A stretch of DNA of 33,465 nt from Oscillospiraceae bacterium (lineage in GTDB: Bacteria > Bacillota > Clostridia > Oscillospirales > Oscillospiraceae). Of this stretch, positions 15,932-23,502 are shown one piece after another. The position numbers and the translations under genes were made by a program. How positions within the stretch are numbered: position 1 is the stretch's first letter; every line of letters starts with the position of its first letter. Where the stretch lies: NCBI GenBank assembly GCA_017409205.1, contig JAFQTF010000049.1:1-33465 (forward strand). The letters are read 5' to 3'. A model generated the notes under the pieces. That model made no database searches, was not told the DNA's origin, and was given only the letters and a program-made list of their open reading frames with translations.

Positions 15932-16876
15932 ATGAAATACGGTTTTGGCATCGATCTTGGCGGCACCACCGTGAAGATCGCCTATTTTGACGAACTGGGC
16001 ACCATGCTGGACAAGTGGGAGATCCCCACCGTCACCGCCAACGCAGGTGCACAGATCCTGCCCGACATTGCAGCATCCATCAGAGGCTATCTGGAAGAAA
16101 AGAACATCGACCCCGCTTCCATTCTGGGTCTGGGCATCGGCGTTCCCGGTCCCGTCAACAGCAGAGGCGTTGTCAACAAGTGCATCAATCTGGGCTGGGG
16201 TGTATTCAACATCGCGGAAGAACTGTCCGGCCTCACCGGCTTCCCTGTAAAGGCCGGCAATGACGCCAATGTTGCCGCACTGGGCGAATACTGGAAGGGC
16301 GGCGGCGCCGGCTGCGACAACATGGTATTCGTAACTCTGGGCACCGGTGTTGGCGGCGGCATTGTCATCGGCGGCCAGCTGCTTCACGGCACCCACGGCT
16401 CCGGCGCAGAAATCGGCCACATGGTGCTGAATCCCCGGGAGACCGTGCAGTGCAACTGTGGTAAGTACGGCTGTGTGGAGCAGTACTGCTCTGCCACAGG
16501 TATTGCCCGGCTGGCAAAAAACCATCTGGCAGCCACCGATGCGCCCTCTTCCCTGCGCAGTCTGGAAGCCGTCACCGCCAAGGACATCTTCGATGCCGGC
16601 AAGGCCGGTGATGCTGTTGCGCTGGAGATTCTGGCACAGTACTATGACTACATGGGCCAGTTCCTGGGCAGCCTGTGCTCTGCCGTGGATCCCGAAGTCG
16701 TGGTTCTGGGCGGCGGCGTCAGCAAGGCAGGTCAGGTGCTGATCGATGGCGTGGAGCCCTACTTCCACAAGTATGTCTTCCATGCTGCCAGCGAAGTGAA
16801 GTTTGCCCTGGCATCCCTCTTTAACGATGCCGGTGCCTACGGTGCCTTCAAGCTGGCACTGGATGCCTTCCACTAA
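15932..16876 (+). CDS. glcK: ROK-family glucokinase
   Basis: Phosphorylates glucose to glucose-6-phosphate with ATP. The 314-residue protein starts with the ATP phosphate-binding motif GIDLGGTTVK. It has the catalytic Asp in AGNDANVAALGE, the second glycine loop TLGTGVGGGIVIGG, the sugar-binding Glu/His in GAEIGHMVLN and the ROK zinc site CNCGKYGC (174-181). GGAGG precedes the ATG. Lying between two glucose-6-phosphate isomerase genes supports glucose as the substrate, although ROK kinases of other hexoses share these motifs. It has its own terminator. Confidence 0.9.
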   Translation: MKYGFGIDLGGTTVKIAYFDELGTMLDKWEIPTVTANAGAQILPDIAASIRGYLEEKNIDPASILGLGIGVPGPVNSRGVVNKCINLGWGVFNIAEELSGLTGFPVKAGNDANVAALGEYWKGGGAGCDNMVFVTLGTGVGGGIVIGGQLLHGTHGSGAEIGHMVLNPRETVQCNCGKYGCVEQYCSATGIARLAKNHLAATDAPSSLRSLEAVTAKDIFDAGKAGDAVALEILAQYYDYMGQFLGSLCSAVDPEVVVLGGGVSKAGQVLIDGVEPYFHKYVFHAASEVKFALASLFNDAGAYGAFKLALDAFH

Positions 16877-16896
16877 GTCCGTATACACCGATTCAG

Positions 16897-16925
16897 GCAG
16901 GCTCCCCCGGGAGCCTGCTTTTTTT
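16897..16925 (+). terminator. Terminator of the ROK glucokinase gene
   Basis: A 10-bp stem (16897-16906 with 16909-16918) followed by seven T. Confidence 0.92.
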
Positions 16926-16960
16926 GTCCGAAAAAAATTGTAAATGTTCCACATATTTTC

Positions 16961-16989
16961 TTGAAATTTCCCACAGATGGTAGTATAAT
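16961..16989 (+). promoter_or_regulatory. Sigma-A promoter of the long pgi
   Basis: TTGAAA (16961-16966), a 17-base spacer and TATAAT (16984-16989). Confidence 0.85.
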
Positions 16990-17044
16990 TTTTATTAGTG
17001 CAAAAATCAAACCAACCATTTGTATAATATAGGAGGAGATCCCC

Positions 17045-18625
17045 ATGATTACCTGGAAAAACATGGACACTCTGGCTGCCTATGCTGAGCTGCAGGCCGC
17101 TGAGAAGGTCAACCTGGCTGCCGCCATGTCCGGCGAGAACGGCGCAGAGCGCGTGAAGAACTATACCGTTCCCATGGGCGCAGGCCTGGACTTCAACTTC
17201 GGTGCCCGTCCCGTCGATGACAACATTCTGGCCATTATGGCAGCTTTTGCCAAGGAGCAGCAGCTGACCGAGAAGTTCGCCGCCCTCTATAACGGCGAAG
17301 TGGTCAACACCGGTGAGAAGCGCCGTGTCCTGCACCACATGTGCCGCGGCCAGCTGGGCGAGGCTGTTCAGGCTGACGGCGTGGACAAGCGGGAATTCTA
17401 CGTTGGCGAGCAGACGAAGATCGCCGAATTCGCTAACAAGGTACATAATGGCGAGATCCTCAATGCCGCCGGCGAAAAGTTCACCACCGTCTGCCAGATC
17501 GGCATCGGCGGCAGCGACCTGGGCCCCCGGGCCATCTACCTGGCTCTGGAGAACTGGGCAAAGGTCACCGGCAATCTGAAGATGAAGGCTGCCTTCATTT
17601 CCAATGTCGATCCTGACGATGCTGCCGGCGTTCTGGCAAATCTGGATCTGGCCCATACCCTGTTTGTGCTGGTTTCCAAGTCCGGCACCACCCTGGAAAC
17701 CCTGACCAATGAGTCCTTCGTCAAGGATGCACTGATCAGCGCCGGTCTGAATCCTGCAAACCACATGGCCTGCGTCACTTCCGAGACCTCTCCTCTGGCT
17801 GCTTCTCCCGACTATCTGGCAGCCTTCTTCATGGATGACTACATCGGCGGCCGTTTCTCCTCTTCCTCCGGCGTGGGCGGCTGTGTCCTGAGCCTGGCCT
17901 TCGGCCCCCAGGTCTTTGCCGACTTCCTGAATGGCGCCGCTGAGGCTGACGTTCTGGCAAAGAACGAAGATCTGCTGAAGAACCCCGCTATGCTGGACGC
18001 TCTGATCGGTGTTTACGAGCGCAATGTTCTGGGCTATCCCAACACCGCTGTCCTGCCCTACTCCCAGGCTCTGAGCCGTTTCCCCGCTCACCTGCAGCAG
18101 CTGGACATGGAATCCAACGGCAAGTCCGTCAACCGCTTCGGTGAGCCCGTGAACTATGTCACCGGCCCCATCATCTTCGGCGAGCCCGGCACCAACGGTC
18201 AGCACTCCTTCTATCAGCTGCTGCACCAGGGCACCGGCATCGTTCCTCTGCAGTTCGTCGGCTTCAAGAACAGCCAGATGGCAAAGGACGTTGTGATCCA
18301 GGGTTCCACCAGCCAGCAGAAGCTGTGCGCCAACGTGGCTGCACAGATCGTAGCCTTCGCCTGCGGCAAGGATGATACCGATCTGAACAAAAAGTTCCAG
18401 GGTGGCCGTCCCAGCAGCATCATCATCGGCGAAAAGCTGACTCCCGCTTCCCTGGGCGCACTGCTGGCCCATTTCGAAAACAAGGTCATGTTCCAGGGCT
18501 TCGCATGGAACATCAACTCCTTCGACCAGGAAGGCGTCCAGCTGGGCAAGGTTCTGGCCAAGAAGGTTCTGGCCCACGACACCGATGGTGCTCTGAAGGT
18601 CTACTCCGATCTGCTGAACATCTGA
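17045..18625 (+). CDS. pgi: Glucose-6-phosphate isomerase, long type
   Basis: A second glucose-6-phosphate isomerase, 526 residues, close to the long (E. coli/eukaryote-like) subfamily in size. Diagnostic segments: QIGIGGSDLGPRAIYLAL, VLVSKSGTTLETL, GGRFSSSSGVGGCVLSLAFG, FPAHLQQLDMESNGKS, the catalytic FGEPGTNGQHSFYQLLHQGT and, near the end, NSFDQEGVQLGKVL with the active-site Lys. AGGAGG lies seven bases before the ATG, behind a near-consensus promoter. Codon use is strongly biased as in the pgk and EF-G-like genes, so this is probably the main, highly expressed enzyme. It shares little with the 434-residue Pgi at 14444-15748 beyond the family motifs. Confidence 0.95.
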   Translation: MITWKNMDTLAAYAELQAAEKVNLAAAMSGENGAERVKNYTVPMGAGLDFNFGARPVDDNILAIMAAFAKEQQLTEKFAALYNGEVVNTGEKRRVLHHMCRGQLGEAVQADGVDKREFYVGEQTKIAEFANKVHNGEILNAAGEKFTTVCQIGIGGSDLGPRAIYLALENWAKVTGNLKMKAAFISNVDPDDAAGVLANLDLAHTLFVLVSKSGTTLETLTNESFVKDALISAGLNPANHMACVTSETSPLAASPDYLAAFFMDDYIGGRFSSSSGVGGCVLSLAFGPQVFADFLNGAAEADVLAKNEDLLKNPAMLDALIGVYERNVLGYPNTAVLPYSQALSRFPAHLQQLDMESNGKSVNRFGEPVNYVTGPIIFGEPGTNGQHSFYQLLHQGTGIVPLQFVGFKNSQMAKDVVIQGSTSQQKLCANVAAQIVAFACGKDDTDLNKKFQGGRPSSIIIGEKLTPASLGALLAHFENKVMFQGFAWNINSFDQEGVQLGKVLAKKVLAHDTDGALKVYSDLLNI

Positions 18626-18640
18626 TTTTCCAACACTGCA

Positions 18641-18672
18641 GCGCCCGGTCCTTATGGACCGGGCGCTTTTTT
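18641..18672 (+). terminator. Terminator of the long pgi
   Basis: A perfect 11-bp GC-rich stem (18641-18651 with 18656-18666, loop TTAT) followed by six T. Confidence 0.93.
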
Positions 18673-18779
18673 GTCCGCTTGACATCTGCAGATATAACCG
18701 ATCGGTTCGCGGCATGGCTTGCTCCCGGTCAGCCATATCCTTTCGAAGCCGGCGGTCAGAAGCATCCTCTACTATTATT

Positions 18780-18812
18780 ATAAAATATCTGCCGCCGGAG
18801 AACCGGCGGCAG
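18780..18812 (-). terminator. Terminator of the LytM gene
   Basis: A perfect 10-bp stem CTGCCGCCGG/CCGGCGGCAG (18789-18798 with 18803-18812), followed on the minus strand by ATATTTTATAA. It starts 17 bases after the stop codon. Confidence 0.7.
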
Positions 18813-18829
18813 GCTGGGGCAGCAGTATT

Positions 18830-19519
18830 CTATTCACCAAGGGACAGAAACTCTGCCGGGTCCACAGGCATATTCTGATGGGTGACACTGAAATGGACAT
18901 GACTGCCCATGGTAGTTTCCAGCAGAGCTGTGCTGCCTGCATAGCCAATGGTCTGTCCGGCGCTGACCGTATCTCCGGCACTGACAGCCAGTTCCTCCTG
19001 CAGACTGGAATAGGTGGTAGTGTAGCCGCCCTCATGCCGGATCACCACGGTGCTGCCCATGGCATCATCCTCATAGGCTGCATACACCGTTCCGTCGGCT
19101 GCTGCACAGACCGGCGTTCCCTCCTCCGCGCCGAAATCCACACCGTTGTGAACCCGCCAGTCGCGGGTCGTCTCATTGTAGCTCAGCGCCTCCATGGAAT
19201 ATCCGAAGATCTCCTGACCGGACACAGGATGCTGCACCTTCATGCCCGTTTTCTCTGTTGGCTGTGTGGTGGTCTCCGGCGTGGTGGGCTGGGAGATCTG
19301 GGTTGGCTGGGGCTGGGTGGCGATTACAGGAATGTCCTCTTCCCGGGCCATTGTTCCCACAGGAATGGCTTCCGTCTCCCGGAGCAGCACCTCTTCCTCA
19401 GCTGCAGTGTTCTGATGATATACATAGCTCGTGATCCCGATGGCGGCTGCGCACAGGATCAGGGCTATGTAGTAGCCCTTTCCGTTCCAGCCCCGGCCGG
19501 GGTTTTTGTTTTCGCTCAT
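18830..19519 (-). CDS. Membrane-anchored M23 (LytM) endopeptidase, SpoIIQ-like
   Basis: 229 residues: a short cytoplasmic N-terminus, one membrane helix (17-34), a Thr/Gln/Pro-rich linker (60-92) and a LytM domain. The zinc site is complete: His124 and Asp128 in WRVHNGVDFG, and His207/His209 in GSHVHFSV. The lead-in HPVSGQEIF...LSYNETTRDW before the first His is typical of clostridial SpoIIQ. That forespore protein pairs with SpoIIIAH across the intermembrane space; clostridial versions keep the metal site that Bacillus SpoIIQ lost. The start at 19519 is chosen by GGAGG nine bases upstream. A sigma-F/G-like promoter directly precedes it, supporting a sporulation role. A vegetative cell-wall hydrolase is the alternative. 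Confidence 0.85.
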   Translation of the reverse strand: MSENKNPGRGWNGKGYYIALILCAAAIGITSYVYHQNTAAEEEVLLRETEAIPVGTMAREEDIPVIATQPQPTQISQPTTPETTTQPTEKTGMKVQHPVSGQEIFGYSMEALSYNETTRDWRVHNGVDFGAEEGTPVCAAADGTVYAAYEDDAMGSTVVIRHEGGYTTTYSSLQEELAVSAGDTVSAGQTIGYAGSTALLETTMGSHVHFSVTHQNMPVDPAEFLSLGE

Positions 19520-19539
19520 TAATAAGCACCTCCGAGGCA

Positions 19540-19569
19540 GAGTATTGCCAGCCGTTTCCGAAATTAAAC
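19540..19569 (-). promoter_or_regulatory. Candidate sigma-F/sigma-G promoter of the LytM gene
   Basis: On the minus strand GTTTA (19565-19569), a 15-base spacer and GGCAATACTC (19540-19549). This fits the forespore consensus GYWTA-(15/16)-GGNRANAHTR except for the last base. No good sigma-A promoter is seen here. It would give a leader of roughly 15-20 bases. Confidence 0.5.
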
Positions 19570-19638
19570 CTTTCCGATATATCCCGCATAGATAAATAAT
19601 CGTTTTGGGCAAGTCGGTCATTTGTCAGAATACGGGGA

Positions 19639-19666
19639 TTGCAATCTGCTGTATTTCTGTTACAAT
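19639..19666 (+). promoter_or_regulatory. Sigma-A promoter of the MATE gene
   Basis: TTGCAA (19639-19644), a 16-base spacer and TACAAT (19661-19666). Confidence 0.65.
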
Positions 19667-19698
19667 ATTTTATATATAACTTTTTGCAAGGAGAAAAC

Positions 19699-21066
19699 AT
19701 GAGCACGCAAGTTTTGAAGGAAAATAAAATGGGCGTCATGCCCATCGGCAGGCTGCTGATAAATATGGCTCTGCCCATGATCATTTCCATGCTGGTCCAG
19801 GCACTTTACAATGTGGTGGACAGCATCTATGTCTCCCAGATTTCCGAAAGCGCCGTTACGGCCCTGTCTCTGGCCTTCCCGGTACAGAATCTGCAGATCG
19901 GTTTTGCCGTGGGTATCGGTGTGGGTATCAATTCCCTGCTGAGCAAGAGCCTGGGCGAGAAAAATCAGGAGGCTGTGAATCTGGCCGCCGGAAACGGTAT
20001 TGTGCTGATGTTCATCGTCACCGCTGCCTTTATGCTGTTCGGTATATTCGGTGTCCGTCCCTACTATGAAATGCAGTCCACTGTGGCACAAACCGTGGAG
20101 GGCGGTATTGCCTACACCCGCATCTGCTGCCTGTTCGTGCTGGGTTCTTTCATGCAGATCCTGAGCGAACGTCTGCTGCAGTCCACCGGCCGTACGGTGC
20201 TGAGCATGATCACCCAGGCCACCGGTGCCATCACCAACATCATTCTGGATCCTATTTTCATCTTCGGCTGGTTTGGCCTGCCTGCCATGGGCATCGCCGG
20301 CGCCGCCATCGCCACAGTCATCGGCCAGTGGGTTGGCGCCATTCTGGGTCTGTATTTCAATGAGAAGTTCAATCCCGAGGTGCAGTTCGGCCGCCGCTAT
20401 GCCAAGCTGGACGGCAAGACCGTGAAGATGATCCTGACTGTAGGCATTCCCTCCATCATCATGAACGGCATCGGCTCCATCATGAATTTCGGTATGAACC
20501 AGATCCTGCAGGGCTTTACCGAAACCGCCACCAGTGTCTTCGGCATTTACTTCAAGCTGCAGAGCTTCTTCTTCATGCCTCTGTTTGGTCTGAACGGTGC
20601 AACCATCTCCATCATTGCCTATAATTATGGCGCCCGGAGACCGGATCGCATGGTAAAGACCCTGAAGCTGGCTGCAGGTACCGGTCTGACACTGATGCTG
20701 GTGGGCCTTACCGTATTCCAGCTGGCGCCGGATCTGCTGCTGGGCATGTTCAATCCCAGTGACACCTTCCTGGAGATCGGCCGGGCCTGCCTGCGGACCA
20801 TCAGCTGGAGCTTCCCGGTGGCAGCTGTGTGCATCATCCTGGGCGCCAGCTTCCAGGCGCTGGGCAACGGCATCTATTCCACCATCACCTCCCTTTGCCG
20901 TCAGATGTTCGTACTGCTGCCGGTGGCTTACTTCATGAGCCTGACCGGAAACGTAAACAACGTCTGGCTGGCCTACCCCATCGCAGAAATCGTCAGCGGC
21001 TGCGTCACCGCCTACTTCTTCCGGCGGATCTACCGTCAGAAGATCAAGCCCCTGTTCCATCTGTAA
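19699..21066 (+). CDS. MATE family efflux transporter
   Basis: 455 residues with about twelve membrane helices in two similar halves, as in the NorM/DinF/MepA group of Na+- or H+-driven drug and toxin exporters. Recognisable segments are the N-terminal PIGRLLINMALPMIISMLVQ, VVDSIYVSQISESAVTALSLAFP, GIGVGINSLLSKSLGEKN and, in the second half, FGLNGATISIIAYNYGAR. The start is set by AAGGAGA before ATGAGC; the upstream in-frame codons overlap the promoter. Substrate cannot be predicted. Single gene. Confidence 0.94.
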   Translation: MSTQVLKENKMGVMPIGRLLINMALPMIISMLVQALYNVVDSIYVSQISESAVTALSLAFPVQNLQIGFAVGIGVGINSLLSKSLGEKNQEAVNLAAGNGIVLMFIVTAAFMLFGIFGVRPYYEMQSTVAQTVEGGIAYTRICCLFVLGSFMQILSERLLQSTGRTVLSMITQATGAITNIILDPIFIFGWFGLPAMGIAGAAIATVIGQWVGAILGLYFNEKFNPEVQFGRRYAKLDGKTVKMILTVGIPSIIMNGIGSIMNFGMNQILQGFTETATSVFGIYFKLQSFFFMPLFGLNGATISIIAYNYGARRPDRMVKTLKLAAGTGLTLMLVGLTVFQLAPDLLLGMFNPSDTFLEIGRACLRTISWSFPVAAVCIILGASFQALGNGIYSTITSLCRQMFVLLPVAYFMSLTGNVNNVWLAYPIAEIVSGCVTAYFFRRIYRQKIKPLFHL

Positions 21067-21072
21067 TCAAGC

Positions 21073-21102
21073 GCCGCCTGCGGAAGCCATGCCGCAGGCG
21101 GC
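21073..21102 (+). terminator. Probable terminator of the MATE gene
   Basis: An 11-bp GC-rich stem (21073-21083 with 21092-21102, 8-base loop) seven bases after the stop. The T-tract is poor (TTGCC). Confidence 0.55.
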
Positions 21103-21280
21103 TTGCCATATTCCGTCAAACTGTCCCCCATTCCGGTTTCCCAAAGGCCGGAAACTGTCTTTCCGGGATGTACATTGTATACTACGCCGAATGTTTCTCC
21201 GTTTTTTTGTTTGTTTTGCACAGAAAGACATGTGTCCATGTGCCATTTTACACAATTTTCCGTCGGAGCAAAAGAAATCA
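21103..21280. other. Intergenic stretch between the MATE and EF-G-like genes
   Basis: About 180 bases before the EF-G-like promoter. It contains a T-rich patch (around 21200-21220). Open frames on both strands lack ribosome binding sites and recognisable domains. I see no gene or known RNA here. Confidence 0.4.
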
Positions 21281-21309
21281 TTGAAATCTATACGGATTTC
21301 ATGTATAAT
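21281..21309 (+). promoter_or_regulatory. Sigma-A promoter of the EF-G-like gene
   Basis: TTGAAA (21281-21286), a 17-base spacer and TATAAT (21304-21309). The roughly 60-base leader has a 7-bp hairpin (GGAAGGA-CCG-TCCTTCC) just before the ribosome binding site. Confidence 0.85.
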
Positions 21310-21375
21310 GGCACCATTCGGGTGTCTGGAGCCCAAATGGAAGGACCGTCCTTCCCGAAAGGAGTAAAAACGACT

Positions 21376-23439
21376 ATGTACACTGTTAACGCAATCCGTA
21401 ACATCTGCCTTCTGGGCCACAGCGGCAGCGGTAAGTCTGCCCTGGCTGAGAGCTTACTTTACATCACCGGTGCCATCGACCGTATGGGCAAGAACGCCGA
21501 CGGCAACACCGTAAGCGACTACGATCCTGAAGAGATCCGCCGCAATATTTCCATCTCTACCTCCGTCATCCCCCTGGAGTACAAGAACGTCAAGATCAAT
21601 GTTCTGGACACCCCCGGTGCTTTCGACTTCTCCGGTGCTGTCATGGAAGCTCTGCGCGCAGCTGACGCCGCTATTCTGGTCATGTCTGCCAAGGACGGCA
21701 TCACTGTCGGCTTTGAAAAGGCATGGAAGTACTGCGAAGAGCGCAACATGCCCCGCATGATCTTCATCACCAAGGTTGACGAGGACAATTCCGATTACAA
21801 CGCCACTTTCGAAGCTCTGCGCGAGAAGTACGGCAACAAGATCGCTCCCGTGGTGGCTCCTATCTGGAACGCTTCCCATAAGATCACCGGCGTCATCGAC
21901 ATCCTGAACAAGCGCGCATGGGAATCCGTTGGCCTGAAGCGTGCCGAGATCGATATCCCCGCCGACAAGGAGTCCGTTGTGGAAGAGTTCCACGATGCTC
22001 TGAAGGAAGCTGTCGCCGAGACCGATGAAGAGCTGATGGACCGTTTCTTCGAAGGTGACGACTTCACCTACGCAGAAATGATCAAGGGCCTGTACACCGG
22101 CGTCCGTGAGCTGAGCCTGTTCCCCGTGCTGTGCGGCTCCTCCGTCACCACTCTGGGCACCACTCTGCTGCTGGACTACATCACTGATCTGCTGCCCAAT
22201 CCCGTTCAGGGCAATTACCACAAGGCTACCACCGCCGATGGCAAGGTCGAAGAGTTCGTTGTCTCTCCCCAGGCTGCTCCCGCTGCCTTCGTCTTCAAGA
22301 CCGTTTCCGATCAGTTCGGCAAGTACTCCTTCGTGAAGGTCCTGTCCGGCGAGATCACCCCCGATACCACTCTGGTCAACGCCCGCACCGGCGAGACCGA
22401 AAAGCTGGGCCGTATGTACATCATGTGCGGCAAGAAGGCTACTGAAGTCAAGGTCCTGTCCTGCGGCGATATCGGCGCCTTCGGCAAGATGGACAAGGTC
22501 AAGACTGGCGACACCCTGTGTGATCCCCGTAAGGTCGTCTCCCTGAAGCAGATCCCCTACGCTGCTCCCTGCTACTCCATGGCCATCGCTCCCAAGACCC
22601 GCGGTCAGGAAGAAAAGGTCGGCACCGGCCTGAACCGTCTGAACGAAGAAGATCCCAGCTTCACCCTGGTCAACAATGCCGAGACCCATCAGCTGGTTCT
22701 GTCCGGCTCCGGCGATCAGCAGCTGGACGTCCTGGTTTCCAAGCTGAAGAGCCGCTTCGGCGTTGACGCTGTCCTGTCTCCCGCAAAGGTGGCATACCGC
22801 GAAAAGATCAAGAATAAGGTGGAGGCCCACGGCCGTCACAAGAAGCAGACCGGCGGCTCCGGCCAGTTCGGTGACGTTTGGGTTCGCTTCGAGCCTCAGG
22901 AAGAGCAGGATGAGCTGATCTTCGCCGAGGAAGTCTTTGGCGGCTCCGTCCCCAGAAACTTCTACCCCGCTGTTGAAAAGGGTATCCAGGAAGCTGTCCT
23001 GAAGGGCCCCCTGGCAGGTTACCCCATGGTCAACCTGAAGGCTGTCCTGTACGATGGCTCCTACCACCCCGTTGACTCCAACGAAATGGCATTCAAGCTG
23101 GCTGCTATCCTGGCTTACAAGGAAGCTATGCCCAAGGCCAACCCCACCCTGCTGGAGCCCATCGGCGCTCTGGCCGTCACCGTCCCCGAGGATTACGTCG
23201 GCGATGTCATGGGCGACCTGAGCAAGCGCCGCGGCCGTCCCATGGGCATGAACCCTGACTCCGATGGCAACACCGTCATCGAGGCTGAGGTCCCCATGGC
23301 TGAGATGAGCTCCTATGCCATCGACCTGCGCGCCATGACCCAGGCCCGCGGCTCCTTCACCATGCGCTTCGAGCGTTATGAGGAAGTGCCCAAGCAGTAT
23401 CAGGCCAAGATCATCGAAGACGCCAAGAACGAGGATTAA
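21376..23439 (+). CDS. EF-G paralogue (translational GTPase, FusA2-like)
   Basis: 687 residues with the five-domain layout of elongation factor G. The G-domain motifs differ from canonical EF-G: G1 is GHSGSGKS (14-21, not AHIDAGKT), G3 is DTPGAFDFSG (78-87, not DTPGHVDF) and G4 is TKVD (132-135, not NKMD). Domain IV carries HGRHKKQTGGSGQFGDVWV and domain V ends MTQARGSFTMRFERYEEVP. These variants mark the auxiliary EF-G family found beside true EF-G in many Firmicutes. Its role is unsettled, so translocation should not be assumed. The start is set by AAAGGAG 11 bases upstream; the open frame extends further up but across the promoter. No tufA, rpsL or rpsG is nearby, further evidence it is not the main EF-G. 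Codon bias and promoter suggest high expression. Confidence 0.9.
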   Translation: MYTVNAIRNICLLGHSGSGKSALAESLLYITGAIDRMGKNADGNTVSDYDPEEIRRNISISTSVIPLEYKNVKINVLDTPGAFDFSGAVMEALRAADAAILVMSAKDGITVGFEKAWKYCEERNMPRMIFITKVDEDNSDYNATFEALREKYGNKIAPVVAPIWNASHKITGVIDILNKRAWESVGLKRAEIDIPADKESVVEEFHDALKEAVAETDEELMDRFFEGDDFTYAEMIKGLYTGVRELSLFPVLCGSSVTTLGTTLLLDYITDLLPNPVQGNYHKATTADGKVEEFVVSPQAAPAAFVFKTVSDQFGKYSFVKVLSGEITPDTTLVNARTGETEKLGRMYIMCGKKATEVKVLSCGDIGAFGKMDKVKTGDTLCDPRKVVSLKQIPYAAPCYSMAIAPKTRGQEEKVGTGLNRLNEEDPSFTLVNNAETHQLVLSGSGDQQLDVLVSKLKSRFGVDAVLSPAKVAYREKIKNKVEAHGRHKKQTGGSGQFGDVWVRFEPQEEQDELIFAEEVFGGSVPRNFYPAVEKGIQEAVLKGPLAGYPMVNLKAVLYDGSYHPVDSNEMAFKLAAILAYKEAMPKANPTLLEPIGALAVTVPEDYVGDVMGDLSKRRGRPMGMNPDSDGNTVIEAEVPMAEMSSYAIDLRAMTQARGSFTMRFERYEEVPKQYQAKIIEDAKNED

Positions 23440-23452
23440 TTCCATAAATAAG

Positions 23453-23484
23453 ACCGGCACGGGAACTTCCCGTGCCGGTTTTTT
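23453..23484 (+). terminator. Terminator between the convergent EF-G-like and P1B-ATPase genes
   Basis: A perfect 12-bp stem (23453-23464 with 23468-23479, 3-base loop) followed by TTTTTT on the plus strand. It may also serve the converging minus-strand gene, where the tract after the stem is TCTTATT. Confidence 0.92.
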
Positions 23485-23502
23485 CTTTCTGAAGTTAAAC
23501 GA

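Noticed and set aside
15845-18736. A very long open frame (about 960 codons) on the minus strand across the glucokinase and long pgi genes
   Set aside because: It mirrors well-supported plus-strand genes with clear families, RBS and promoters. It arises because the GC-rich, biased codons leave few stops on the opposite strand. It has no RBS and spans two gene boundaries and a terminator.
21454-23460. A 668-codon open frame antisense to the EF-G-like gene
   Set aside because: Same cause: strong codon bias of the sense gene; it starts inside the shared terminator.
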